This document shows positions 1 through 10,626 of a stretch of 64,000 nucleotides of DNA, piece by piece. Below the pieces are notes generated by a model. That model was given only the letters and a program-made list of their open reading frames with translations, was not told the origin of the DNA and ran no database searches. The stretch comes from Ramazzottius varieornatus (Eukaryota > Tardigrada > Eutardigrada > Parachela > Ramazzottiidae), in the NCBI GenBank assembly GCA_001949185.1, contig BDGG01000016.1, positions 1,031,313-1,095,312 of the forward strand, read 5' to 3'. The first letter of the stretch is position 1. Each line of letters opens with the position of its first letter. A program made the translations under genes and the position numbers.

Positions 1-1
1 G

Positions 2-703
2 CAGAAGAATGTTCGCCCATTCAAAGCTTACCCGCGCGATCCGCTGTCCCTGCCACTGGGCTTCTCCGCTTTCCCCATGAACTTGGGCATGGCTAACGCT
101 ATGTCCTTGGAGAGTTTCCTTCCTCAGATGTTCAACGCCGGACCTACGGAAGAGATGATGCAACAGTACAAACGCAAGGCAGAGGCCATGACGACCACCG
201 GAAATAAGAAGCAAGCACTAGCAGTGTCGTCCAGTCAGGGCAAACCAAAACAATCAAGCCGCAAAGCCCAGCAACAACACCGTGACGTCACAGTGGAGAA
301 CCACGCGACGACGTCACGTGTGTCGCCACCGTCCATCGTCACTTCCTCCCACCAGAAACGCCCTGAAGACAAGATTTCGCACGCAGACTCCTCCGGCATA
401 ACTTCTTCTCCACAAGGTTCAGACTCGAAAGAAAGTGGTTCGCGTTCACCGAACCCTAGCGAGTCGACAGATGAGAAGAAGCCTGCTCGCTCGGTTCCTG
501 ACGAAACGAAGGATGCGGCCTACTGGGAGCGACGTCGCAAGAACAACGAAGCAGCTAAGCGATCCCGCGATACTCGTCGTCAGAAGGAAGACGCTATCGC
601 TCTGCGAGCAGAACTCCTCGAAAGAGAGAACATGCAGCTAAGAATAGATGTGTCTCGGTTGAAATCTCAAATCGACGGTCTACGAGCAATGTTTTCGGCC
701 TAG
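2..703 (+). CDS. giant/PAR-type bZIP transcription factor, 3' part (5' end outside or at window edge)
   Basis: The open frame runs from base 2 to the TAG at 701-703. The window starts with GCAG followed by AAG AAT, so the exon may begin at base 5 after an acceptor. The frame begins with [11 protein letters not shown], the PAR/giant-like block before the leucine zipper in this family. A Ser/Pro/Lys-rich disordered linker follows. The C terminus holds the basic region [17 protein letters not shown] and a short zipper with leucine heptads, ending LRAMFSA. The residues [10 protein letters not shown] are the DNA-contacting signature of PAR/NFIL3/giant/CES-2 proteins. These bind TTAC..GTAA-type sites as dimers in the nucleus. 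Which subfamily member this is cannot be settled without the N terminus. Confidence 0.88.
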   Translation, partial: QKNVRPFKAYPRDPLSLPLGFSAFPMNLGMANAMSLESFLPQMFNAGPTEEMMQQYKRKAEAMTTTGNKKQALAVSSSQGKPKQSSRKAQQQHRDVTVENHATTSRVSPPSIVTSSHQKRPEDKISHADSSGITSSPQGSDSKESGSRSPNPSESTDEKKPARSVPDETKDAAYWERRRKNNEAAKRSRDTRRQKEDAIALRAELLERENMQLRIDVSRLKSQIDGLRAMFSA

Positions 704-995
704 CTCCAGTATTTGGTGTTTTCATCACTTCACTAATAATAATACGAAGTTTTGTACTTCCGCATTTACCCGTACCGTTACCCGGCTTTGACAAAACATG
801 AGTTTTACCTTTGAGCTTGATTTTAATTTTCTTCCTGCAACGTTGACTTACTTTTTTCCGAACCAAAGAGAATAATCTTTTCACCGGAACTCCGATCGAT
901 GGACGAAAACCATTCCTTCAGAAGTTTAGCTACGGTACAGTCACATGATTGCTCGATGCATACATCATCGTATCCGTCAGCAGAAATTCGTAGTA

Positions 996-1001
996 AATAA
1001 A
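996..1001 (+). terminator. candidate polyadenylation signal of the bZIP gene
   Basis: AATAAA lies about 295 bases after the bZIP stop codon, in a non-coding AT-rich stretch that fits a 3' UTR. Confidence 0.4.
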
Positions 1002-1152
1002 AGCCAAAAGTCGTCAAGAAGACCTCACTGGTCAAGAGGACCTTACAGGCCAAGAGGAGCAAAATCACACTGAAATTAACACATATATCCCCAGTAGATA
1101 TTGCTAGAATTTTTCTACGCCACGTTTTCTCACATAAAACTAAAAAACCGAG

Positions 1153-1158
1153 TTTATT
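1153..1158 (-). terminator. candidate polyadenylation signal of the SOCS gene
   Basis: TTTATT on the plus strand reads AATAAA on the minus strand, about 85 bases after the SOCS stop codon. Confidence 0.4.
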
Positions 1159-1242
1159 TACACAAGAATCAAGGGGTAATAAAAAAGCGATGAGGAGGAA
1201 CACGACCGAAAAATCACAAAACAGAGAGCCAACTTCCTTCGT

Positions 1243-2628
1243 TCACTCAAGTACCGAGATGCTTTCATCATCTGGCCTAGCTCGTTCGTTCTTTACCTCG
1301 TCGTCATTCATTTCCACGAAGTACTGAGCTTGTCTCAGGTACTTCTTTAGCGGGAGAGGCAACGGAAGTTCCGGTACTCCGTTCCTGTCACGGATGTTCT
1401 GCAGGATGACGAACCGAGACAGGTGCTGCAGAGACTGGACCGTTCTTCTGCGTGACAGCGGGTAGAGAAGCAGGATGCGAGTAGCTTCGAACCCTGGTCG
1501 AGGTCTCGTCATGAAATGCATCTTGCCTGCAAACCAAGAACAGAAACAAAAATCAGTCGAATGTCTGACTGACGTCGACAATTATTAATAAAATCCCCCA
1601 GATTGTCTTGTGAAGTGGCGCAACGAAACGAAAGCGTGCGCCAATCAAGGTGACGATCTGGACTCTGGATAGAAACATTTGCTGACGTCCCACTTCGGAA
1701 TTTCTCTTACCTGTTCGTGAATGTTCAACGGCGTCTTCGATGAAGTCTTGGATATTGTCGGCCTTGTAGTGGTTGATCTTGCGGAACTGAAAGTGTCCGC
1801 CTTGATGTTCGATGCGAATGTGGCCCATCTTTCCTTCGAACTTGCAGGACAGACTGAAGATGAAACGGGCATCGGTGCTGTCACGAACCAAGAATGTCCC
1901 GTCCGGTTCCTTCTCCAGTATCGACTCGGCCACTGCAGCGTTGATCGGTCCCCAGTACCATGGTGCCTAGAAAGTGAAACCCATCCAGAGCCAGTAAAAA
2001 AATACATGCGAATGAGTGACTAAAAGTCCGAAGCAACCGACATCCGAATTTCCGACTCTAAACTGAATATGGTACGCCAGAAGGGATACTGGAACCATAT
2101 CACCACTGCGACCCGTTACACACAAACACAGCAGTATGACATGCCAAACTGAATTCCAAAAGACATTTCACCAAATTCTTTTGGAACTTTGATGTGTTCT
2201 CTTCCTTAAACTCTTCATCAAGAAACGACGCATAAAATTACGGTAAACATCTTAGCAGAGACCTTGAAGATTACGGGAGACGTTTTCTTACTTGTTGGGC
2301 CATGCGAATACTTTTGGCCACAGCAGCCTGATCCTCTTCGTAACTTCGCGTGGCAGCTGCCATGAACTGCTTCACGACGACCGCTTCAAAAGGTTCTCGC
2401 CCACTATTGCTGTTGTTTCCGAGACCTGGAAGTACCAAAAAAAACCTCGACCATACTGGTATTTTAGTACGTAACGGGAGAGATTTGCACACCATGAGCA
2501 TCCGGGAGATCGCTGGAAGGTTTGACAGTGGGTGTTGCTGCAATACCGCTGTCCAGAGCTCCGTTCGAATTTGTCTTCTTCAGGCGAAACAGCTTTCTGA
2601 AGGCTCTCCGTATCCCTTTACCTGCCAT
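1243..2628 (-). CDS. SOCS6/7-like suppressor of cytokine signalling (SH2 + SOCS box)
   Basis: Four exons on the minus strand join in frame: 2628-2493, 2425-2292, 1966-1711 and 1526-1243, giving 269 aa. The start is MAGKGIRRAFRKL, with a basic N terminus. Residues about 91-190 are an SH2 domain beginning APWYWGPI; FLVRDS carries the phosphotyrosine-binding Arg at about 118. Residues about 205-250 are a SOCS box starting VQSLQHLSRFVI and containing the LPLP motif. The order and the RIEH motif fit SOCS6/7 (fly Socs16D) better than CISH/SOCS1-3. The SH2 domain recognises phosphotyrosine targets. The SOCS box recruits elongin B/C and cullin-5 to ubiquitinate them. The N terminus is much shorter than in vertebrate SOCS6/7, so an upstream alternative start could exist. 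Confidence 0.86.
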
Positions 2629-3196
2629 CCTGGTACAGAAAAAGTGTCGGGGCGATGAAGCAAACCAGTTGACTTCACTGTGCGTCGAAGGAGCAAAGGA
2701 GCGACACGATCAATTAATAAGCCATAGTAATCACGTATCAGACTATCCGTCAATCCTACCGAACCCTAAACTCCTGCTTTAAACCATCTGACGAACATGG
2801 AAGGTATTGAATCAGCCAAAAGAATGGCTGCTGGAAGTGGGAACGGTGAATTCGATGGTGAGACAACTTCTAGGTCTGCTCGTCAAAAATGCGTGAAAAA
2901 AGTCCAGAAAAAGTTGAAAACCACTGTAGAGCTCCACTGCTCCAGTATAGAGCCCTGCAACATGAAGCACGTTCTGTACTACACTGCATTTTACTGCAAT
3001 GCAGTGCGGCTACAGTCGCCGAAATGGTGAGAAAATGCAGTTGCAGCGCAGTTGCAGTTTTAGAAAAACGAGCACCGCTCGTCGCACTTTAGAGTACGGA
3101 ATCTGGCCGCATGCGCTGTACTGTACTGCAGCACAGCTAAGCGCATGAACTGACGAAATTTGTGCGGCACAGCACAGCATACAGCAGAAAGCCATA
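2629..3196. repeat. spacer with GC-AG-rich repeat next to the Harbinger element
   Basis: No gene is visible. About 2980-3190 is rich in GCAG and GCACAG words, including a small hairpin near 2980-3006. The segment about 3127-3190 (CTGCAGCACAGCTAAGCG... TTGTGCGGCACAGC) is closely matched by about 6401-6465 beyond the transposon. The two are diverged copies of a dispersed repeat flanking the insertion. Confidence 0.45.
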
Positions 3197-3210
3197 GGCC
3201 GTGTACATTT
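3197..3210 (+). repeat. left terminal inverted repeat of the Harbinger element
   Basis: GGCCGTGTACATTT matches the inverted right end at 6190-6203 with one mismatch. Subterminal matches extend inward to about 3361. Confidence 0.85.
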
Positions 3211-3515
3211 TATCGACTGGGTCGTTGTGAGTGACGAGGTCGTTATGAAAAACTACGTAGACTTTCTGAACGCTTGAAAAAGCTAGTTGGTGTAGTAGGT
3301 GAAATTTCAGTCAACCTCACAGTAAACCGAAATATAGCGCCGAACCAGCGTTCATAAAATACGGTGGAAAATGCGATCAACCAGCAATCGCAACCTCGCT
3401 AGTTACTTTCGAGCTTTGCTTTTCATTTGCGATCCTATTCGCGCCATTTCTCTCTTATCGTCCCGACAAGACGGATTGCTTTCCCTTTTGCTCTCGTCCC
3501 GGTGTTTCTCTTATC

Positions 3516-4510
3516 ATGTCTCGAAAACGTGGACGTGCTGCCGTGGAACTAGAAGATGCGGAATCCGTGGAGAGAAATCCATTCACCCCGGCGCAGACCA
3601 GGTGAGCTTCGTGGCTGATGAAAGTTTAAACTGTGCCTTTCGACGAAATAGCCTTCCACATGGAGTCCATAATTATCGTTTCACCAGGTGTTTGATTAAC
3701 CTTCGTCTGAAAGAGATGAAGGAGGACTTCTTCGTTTGTGGTTCACAGATTACCTACTGGAAGAAGATGAAAGCGGCCATCGTCGAAGCGTTCTCTGATT
3801 TCGACAAAACAGCCGCGCAAGTCCGCGAGAAATGGCGAAATTTGGACAAGAACTACCGCGCCAAGAAGAAAGCCGCAACGCAGACCGGAGCTGGGAAGAT
3901 CACTTGGCCATTCTTCAACCAGATTGAAGCAGAAATGGGCGACAGGAATGACATCACGCTCGAGGGGATGACAAACATTGGAGGTAAAGTTGGTTGCCCA
4001 TTATTTAAAATGGGTTTCCAAATTGTCACACCCTATCAGTGTTATTAGCCGGAGGCGCACGCCACTGGGGAAATCGATTCACTGTGTTGGTGGAGGGTAC
4101 CCCGGTTGCTTTGTTACTATCTAGTTTCCACTTACCTGGCTTGTCATTCGATTTCTTTTGTAGGTGAAAACGATACGACGGTTCTACGGGACTTCGGAGA
4201 TTATGAGATGAACGACTCTAGTCAAGTCTGGCCTACTGACAAAGCGGATTCCGCCGATCGTGATGGGAGCGCCAAAGTACGAGGAAAGAAGAAGGTGAAG
4301 ACTGGGAAGGACGAAGTGCTGGTTCGTTTTGATCAGCTGCTGTCCAGCACCGATGAGGCCATGAAGACCTTGACCAAGCTCGCCGATAACCAAGAGAAGC
4401 TGGTGGAGCAAAACAAGCAAAGTGTGGTTGCCAGTCAAGAGATAGCTGATTCGCGAAAGAAAGCTGCTGACTCTTTTGCTACTTTCGCCTCTTTACTCCA
4501 GAACCGTTAG
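3516..4510 (+). CDS. Harbinger accessory Myb/SANT-like DNA-binding protein
   Basis: Three exons (3516-3601, 3688-3983, 4164-4510) join in phase to 242 aa. The first exon encodes a basic start, MSRKRGRAAVELED, resembling a nuclear localisation signal. The second carries a trihelix Myb/SANT-like domain with spaced tryptophans: YWKKMKAAIVEAF, REKWRNLDKNYRAKKK and ITWPFFNQIEAEMG. The third is acidic and then coiled-coil-like (VRFDQLLSSTDEAMKTLTKL). In Harbinger elements such a protein binds the transposon ends and carries the transposase into the nucleus. The frame is intact here, unlike that of the partner transposase. Confidence 0.82.
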
Positions 4511-4535
4511 AATAGCCTAGGGAATTGCTATAAAG

Positions 4536-5840
4536 CTAGTACATATTGTCTCTCATCAAGTTTCTAAAAAACTTTTCTCGGATTTCTCTCTTGTCAGCGG
4601 CTTCATCCGGTTCAAGAATAGCTTCATCCAATAAATCTAAGTTGAGCTGGACTTCAGTGTAATCGTCCATATTGATGCACAAGTTGTGCAGAATCATACA
4701 ACAAAGAATAATATGCTTGATCTTATCGAGGCTAGTGGATTCCACATATCTCAAAACTCTAAAGCACTGTTTGAGAACACCAAAGGCTCTCTCCACCATC
4801 ATTCTTATACCGGAATGAATTTCATTGCGTCTTAAATGCTGTTCAGACAGCTCGTCGCGGTTCGTGTAGGGTGTAATTAACTTGATGGAGATAGGATAGG
4901 CAGAGTCCGCAAGGATTTGGTAGCCATCAGGGAGATTGTCTAAGAGACCAGAGTTGGCGAACAATCTTGCATCATGGACACGTCCAGGGGCTCCAATTGA
5001 CACGTGCAAAAATCGACTACAAAAACGAAAGCTTACTTTCGTGCACGTTCACACCAGATGAAATCACAGAAAGATGGACAAGAGTCGAACATATCAGTCA
5101 GGATCGACAACGCCTTGCACGTTCAAGCCGTACTTCCGGTGGCGATTAATGTATTTTTCTCTCTTGTTGTCCGGGGCGGGGCAGTTGATATGGGTTCCAT
5201 CGACATCTCCGAATACCCGAGCAGTTCCTTGGACTTCGGGGAACCTACGGAAATTGTTCATCGTCTTTTGTACCATCGTATCAAGTTCGACGCAGGAAGG
5301 AATCCGGATGACGTTCGGGTACGTATGTTTAACAGCGAGGATAAATTTGTTGACGTATTTATGGGCGGTCGACTTTCCGATTCCGAACGTTCCTAGACAA
5401 ACACTATAGGAGACACCCTTTGACAAATAGTGGAGGCCACAGGCAAGTTGAAGTTCAGCAGGGAATTCGGGACGACCGAAAAGAGAGTCGTTGTCCGGTT
5501 GCAAGCGAGTGCGCACATCGCGCAGTATTGTGGAGAAGGTTTGTCTTTTCACGCCGAACACATTCTTCATGTCGGCATCGCTGTTGAAGATCTCCCCAGT
5601 ATCTCAGTAGACCATACGCTGGAACTTCGCGACATACAGATTATAGTTCAGTCGGGAAAGTAGGGAAGATGCCACAGCGCAATTGTTAAGGATCATACAG
5701 CCTACTTCTGCTGCGGCGGTAGTCTGGCAATCGGACAGCGCATTGCGAGTATCGGGCTCGGGCGGACGAGGAGATGATGCTAAGGTCATCACAGCAACCC
5801 TGACTGGATCAAACTGATCATTCGGAAGCTCCATCTTCAC
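4536..5840 (-). pseudogene. PIF/Harbinger DDE transposase (HARBI1-like) with an in-frame stop
   Basis: The main frame lies in 5840-5094 and 5009-4536. DDE catalytic residues are all recognisable: VFGDVDGTHINCPAP (first Asp), ILADSAYPI (second Asp) and VERAFGVLKQCFRVL (Glu). PGRVHDARLF is the conserved family block between them. A TGA at 5604-5606 interrupts the N-terminal part, in the same frame as the conserved sequence on both sides (FQRMVY before, DTGEIFNSDADMKNVF after). The join near 5093-5036 is unresolved: an acceptor TTTTTGTAG sits before RFLHVSI, but no clean in-frame donor was found. It is probably a recently inactivated copy. A start at the internal Met (5570) would leave most of the catalytic domain. 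Confidence 0.82.
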
Positions 5841-6206
5841 ATCGGAAGAGATAAGGAGAAAAATGACAACTCGGTGGAGAGATAAAACGCGTGATCAGTA
5901 GCACTCTCCAGTGCTGGGTAGAATGCTACTAGTCTTTTTTGGCTAGTAGCTCTGGTAGGCGCTTTATAACGGAGTGGATTTGCTACGCTGGTTGCCTACC
6001 CTGACACATTCACAAAGTCGACGTAGTCGGCGACGCGGTTAGATGAAACGGGGTTGAAATGATTCATCGCATAATTTTTCGACTTTGTGAACGCTTTTTG
6101 GGTTGTTATGAGTAACCCACTGCTGGGTTACACATAATCGCCTTTATGAACGCTGGTTCATCTTCATAACGACCTAGTAGCCTACCACTAAATGAACACG
6201 GCCATA

Positions 6207-7193
6207 GACTACCGCGCAGATGCACCTACCGAAACCTAACAAAAATTACAGTTTTTGGGCATCTGAACGTCAGCCGTCTCAGCTTTGCCGCACTTCAGGG
6301 CAACTTTCTCCAGGTCGACTACCGATTTCGCTGACTGAATTACAAAGTACGTCAATACATCGGCGTTACGCGGAGTTGCACCAGGTCAACGTTTATCTGC
6401 AGCACAGCTGCTTAGCCACTGGCCATGAAAGTTGTGCGGCATAGCGCAGCGTATAGCACCCTGGTAATGTGCGCAGCACAGTTACAGCGTACTTTTGGAC
6501 CTGTGGCCCAGTGCTCTAAGGTACAGCAGCTCATCAGTACTGAAAACTCCGATGAGAAAATTTTGAAATTAAAAATCTAAATTTGCTGGGTCACTGGGTG
6601 GAACCACTGATGAGCTGCTGCAGGCTTGCAGCGATGGACGGGTGATTTACTGATTCAGGCACCTTAATATTGAGATTCAAGGCTTCAAGCAGGTGTCGCG
6701 TACGAGCATCCGTTACCTGCTTACCTGCTCGGCTGCTCCACGAGGAAGTGGATGGTCTTTCTCAAGGTTCCCTCAGTACTCTACTTCCGTTCAAACCCGG
6801 AACATCTCATCTCCCGGGCCTCTGACTTACAATAGGAAACTCGAACTGTCAGGAAATGCGGCACACTGTTCAAAATCTCAACTGGGAAACAAATCCGTCA
6901 TCGAAAGCAAAGTGTCCATGAGATACATAAAGATAAACCTACAAAGCACGCGGATCTACTGGTAAAACAACAAGAGCGGAAGACAACGCACTGGACATCT
7001 CAGAAAATAACACAGCTTTAAATCAACGGTTAACAGCAAAACAGACCTCGAAATCAAAACTTGAGGCTGTGCGTGGCTGGGAGATCATGCAAAAGTAATA
7101 ATATCATCCATAAAGTAACACGGGGAAAGCAACGAGGGCTACCGAAAATAATAACTACCCTCTTCAGAAATGAAAAGAAAGGACTAGAATCCT
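6207..7193. other. spacer without a recognisable gene; contains small inverted repeat
   Basis: No exon is supported. About 6401-6465 matches the repeat left of the transposon. An inverted repeat GCAGCTCATCAGT (about 6523) and ACTGATGAGCTGC (about 6608) encloses about 80 bases. The same terminal words reappear at about 59.77-60.13 kb. Confidence 0.45.
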
Positions 7194-8038
7194 TCAGCGA
7201 TGCTTGTGCTGAACCTGTAGTCCATGTGGCTGTTCACTGGCCCTCCGCTTGTGGTCCTGGACTGCACGCTCAGCTGATGCCAAGAGGGTGAACAGGACGT
7301 ACCCAGTCCTGAATCTATTCCCTGTTAAGGAAGCACGTTCACGTTTAACAAGCATCCTTTCCTAAAAAAAAAACAAAAATCTTATTGAGAACGACTCATG
7401 ACTTACCGAGTCTGCTCTCGCCGAATGTAGCTCGCTGCATGTCACCATACTGCCCGAAGTACCGTTGAAATCGACCGATGGTCCAGTCCAGGGGAATCCC
7501 TCTCACGACGACTTGTGCAGAGAACTGTGGATCATGGGGCAGCGCAACAGAAACCTAAAAGCAGAAGAAAAGGAATAAACGGAGGGAAGACGCAAACGAG
7601 ACGCAGTAAACCGGGACCAGGAAAGGGGGAAATGTAAACGTACCTGGACTTCCTTGACGTTCCTCTCCGGCGAGTATTCTTCGATGAGGATGCCCGTTCC
7701 AAGATATTCATTCATCTTTGCGAACCAAGCAGCTGCCCTTGATGCAGATTCTGCTGAGGCGAACTTGACGAAGCCTAACCTGTTACACTTACCAATCATG
7801 TCTGTAAAGCACAAAACACCCGGAAGTAAATCAGGCAATCAACAATCAGAATGCCATTCTGGTGAGTCTGTAGGGAACGAAGTTGTGGAAGTACTGTTGG
7901 TGAAGTCCTCGGGCAGGAATACGAACTTGAGCTGGTCATCGTTCTGGCGCTCGGGGAGGATCGAGACCATCGAAAGACGCCCGAGGAAGAAGTCCATGAT
8001 GCCACTTTCCCAAGGACTAAGTAGGTACTGCGAGAGGC
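7194..8038 (-). CDS. tandem-RRM protein, second RRM SLIRP-like (5' end not found)
   Basis: Four exons on the minus strand connect in phase: 8038 to about 7911, 7801-7644, 7554-7407 and 7321-7194. The stop is TGA at 7194-7196. The first RRM-like unit contains LKFVFLPEDF and GFVKFASAESASRAAAWF (RNP2- and RNP1-like). The second contains VVVRGIPLDWTIGRFQRYF, QYGDM and GYVLFTLLASAERAV, resembling the single RRM of SLIRP-type RNA-binding proteins. The tail ends QHKHR. The first-exon donor (CCAACA before GTACTT) is inferred from phase. No convincing initiator was found between 8039 and 8600. It lies downstream of SREK1 on the same strand. Ortholog identity is uncertain. Confidence 0.62.
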
Positions 8039-8600
8039 CTGAAAAGCCTACAGTGGAAAGAAAACAAGACTAGGCACAGGAAAATTAGCCGTGAACGTCA
8101 GAAAGCTGTCAAAGGAATCAGCTGGTGGCTTGCAAGAAACAAGACTGAAGAGAAGCCTAACAAGCCAGTGCTTTCAACTTTTGAAATGTTCGCCTTCAAG
8201 CAACAGGAATCCGAAGACCCAGGCACTAAGGGCTTACAAAGATAGATTACAACGCTGGTGTAATTGGCTCCACCCACACTTTACATACACACTCCATAAT
8301 TAAGTTTCTTCCAAGTTCCCTCCCAGACTTAGCTTCAAGACTGTCTCTTCAGGTTAGGATGATCTTATTAGCGATCACGAAAAATGTATGAATAGTTATG
8401 AAGGCCGTCAAGAGAAAGCTGGAATTTTAGCTCAAAATTTCAGGGAAACATCAGATTCGAAATGATGCCAGCATTGTCCACAAGCCACTGCAGTTATTGG
8501 TTCGGGGGAAGCCACATTTTATTTTTTATGAATAACGAAAAGTGCATTATGTTGTGAGTAAAAAGGATTTACGAAGGAAGAGGGATTTCTTCGTTAGAGC
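8039..8600. other. spacer and 3' UTR of the SREK1-like gene
   Basis: It holds the SREK1 3' UTR and presumably the missing first exon of the tandem-RRM gene. TTTATT at 8518-8523 reads AATAAA on the minus strand, about 80 bases after the SREK1 stop. Confidence 0.4.
8518..8523 (-). terminator. candidate polyadenylation signal of the SREK1-like gene
   Basis: A minus-strand AATAAA lies about 80 bases downstream of the TGA at 8601-8603. Confidence 0.4.
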
Positions 8601-10626
8601 TCATGGGCTGTCTTCCATCTTTTCACTCTTGACAGCCGGAGAAGCCGCAGGCGAAGAACCGGCAGACTTCGAACTAAACGAACAAATTGACACCATAAGA
8701 AGATACTCAACAGCAAACTTAATCTAAGAACTCGCCATGGCTTACCCGGCTCGTCGGGAAGTCTTTTTCGACTCGCGTTCTCGAGAGCGCGACCTGGAAG
8801 AATCCCTGAGAAAGAACAGAATACGAATTATGTGATCACGATTCACGAAGGACACAACAAGTTACTCGTAACGCTTACTCGTACTTATGCTTGCGTTTCT
8901 TTTCCTTCTTGTGCTTCTTCTTGTGAGGCGTTCGTTCTTCATCCGAAGATCCATCCCGATCCCGTCTGGACTTTCGTGTTTCGTCCTTGTCCCTTCGTCT
9001 TCTGTATTCTCGATATTCCCGTTCTCGATCCTTCTCTTTTTCCAACTCTCGTTCTTCCCTTTCCCGTTCACGCTCGCGTTCCCGCTCTCTTTCTCGTTCT
9101 CTCTCTCTTTCTTTCTCCCGTTCTCTTTCCTTCTCACGTTCCCTTTCCTCCCTTCGTTCGCGAGATCGTCTTCGTCGCTCGTTGGACCTACTTCTCGACC
9201 TTCGTCTCTTTCGGGAAAACGGCGAAGGACTACGAACGCGAGAAGACCGAATACTGCCTTCTCTTTCCTCACTTCGCTTGACCAAGTGCGAACGGTTGAT
9301 ACTACCAGGAAGTATAACGTCGGGCTGAGTTGTACCAAGAAGACTAGAGGAAACTGACAGGAGGCTTTCGTCACGCTTGATCTTCTCCATGGCTTCTTCA
9401 ATTTCCCTCTGCGATTCCTGGTTACTCTTCAACTGTGGTTTTTCTATGGCTGTATGTGAACGACTAAACAGTAAGTGATGACCGTGAAATGCAGTGCCGT
9501 TGCACGAAAGAGCAACGTCGACAGACTCTGGAGCGCTAAACTCCACGAAGGCCGACTTGGAGGTTGGGGCAGACGGAGAAACTGCCAAGCGGATGTATTT
9601 GACTTCGCCTATCTGGTTGAAGAACTCCAGTAGACCTGCAGGCTTCTCCGCCACATCGTCAGGCATGTTGTTGACGAAGATCGTTCGGCTCACGTCATCG
9701 TGACCGACCGTTTCTGCAAGGGGGAAAAATGAAGACTCACAGTTATGACAGATGTGATAACTAGTAAGACACTATGTGACATGATGACCGGCATAACACG
9801 TTATCTTGGAACATGGATATGACATACACGGTGCACTCATGATGTTACCACCAGTCGACGCAAGACAATAAAGACATTAAGTTGCCACCGCCAGATGAAA
9901 GTCCCACTGTAGCTAAGATGAGTTGCAACGTCACTCGTAAACGCAGCAGCTGATCAGAACTTTGAATAGTTCGGCAGCCACCATGCTTCTCAATGCTAGC
10001 CAACCGTAACTCCAATTACGCTATTTTTCGAAAATAAGAGGAGCTCCGGAAAGCAAAATGTAGTTACACGTCACGAAAGGGGCGGAGCAAGGCCGCAGCT
10101 ACAGTTGCAAAGTGAACGGGAGTGGCAACTTAATCTCTATAATGTATCACACCTATAATATAATCACACCTCTATAATGTATCACACGACACATCGATGA
10201 CGACATGCGCGAGTACCCTGAATTTCACTGATAAAATGGACGAGGATTACCTTCTTGTTCGACTGGATTAGCTTGTGAGAACGCTGAAATGTGTGCATTG
10301 TGAGCATTCCTCATTCCTTCAGCTTCGTCCGGGATGACAGGCCCTTCGTACGGAGCTACGATCACAGCTCTGTCGATGAAGACGGTGTTGGTGAGATGCA
10401 GAGCGACGGCGGCGTCGTCCATCCGGGCATACTTGGCATAACAGACTTTAGACGCCGGCGGTCCGCCTCCCATCAGCTGTATCCGTTCGGGGTAAAGCTT
10501 GAGCTGTTCCAGACGACCGATGAAGGACAGAAACGTCTTCAGCTGCTCGATGTTGACGGTCGGAGCGATGTTGGTCACTTGGACGATCTTTGAGGTTACC
10601 GCCAGTTCCATTTTGAAAGTCGACAA
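8601..10626 (-). CDS. SREK1: SREK1-like splicing regulator (two RRMs, RE/RS-rich tail)
   Basis: Exons 10626-10251, 9713-8879, 8793-8746 and 8673-8601 sum to 1332 nt, 443 aa. RRM1 (about residues 10-90) has SKIVQVTNIAP, SKVCYAKYA and HLTNTVFIDRAVIV, a close match to SREK1/SFRS12. RRM2 (about 130-205) has RTIFVNNMPDD, FFNQIGEVKYIRLA and SAFVEFSAPESVDVAL. The conserved helix REIEEAMEKIKRDESLLS follows, then a long Arg-Glu and Arg-Ser-rich tail. SREK1 is a nuclear SR-related protein that modulates splice-site choice. A splice donor GTAAGC at 8878 overlaps an in-frame TAA. If that intron is retained, the protein ends KHKYE; if spliced, about 40 residues rich in SR/SP are added. Confidence 0.88.
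9714..10250 (-). other. first intron of the SREK1-like gene with a short tandem repeat
   Basis: It is bounded by a donor at 10250-10249 and an acceptor CAG ending at 9714. About 10137-10189 repeats CTATAATGTATCACAC imperfectly. No hairpin element or nested gene is seen. Confidence 0.6.

Larger units (their letters stand above)
704..1242. other. 3' UTRs/spacer between convergent bZIP and SOCS genes
   Basis: No exon is recognisable. It holds the presumed 3' UTRs of two converging genes, with AATAAA on the plus strand (996-1001) and its complement at 1153-1158. Confidence 0.5.
3194..6206. mobile_element. PIF/Harbinger DNA transposon with 3-bp ATA target duplications
   Basis: The element spans 3197-6203 (3007 bp). 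Its terminal inverted repeats begin GGCCGTGTACATTT on the left and, read inward, GGCCGTGTTCATTT on the right. The flanks are ATA at 3194-3196 and ATA at 6204-6206, a 3-bp duplication typical of Harbinger. Subterminal inverted repeats also match: AGGTCGTTATGAA on both sides, and GAACCAGCGTTCATAAA near 3345 against TTTATGAACGCTGGTTC near 6140. Inside are the two expected genes in convergent orientation: a Myb/SANT-like DNA-binding protein (+) and a DDE transposase (-). The classical duplication is TWA; ATA is unusual but exact here. Confidence 0.9.

Noticed and set aside
8862-9401. Long open frames on both strands opposite the SREK1 tail
   Set aside because: They are shadows of the low-complexity Arg-Glu/Arg-Ser repeat. 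Only the minus frame with the RRMs has domain and splice support.
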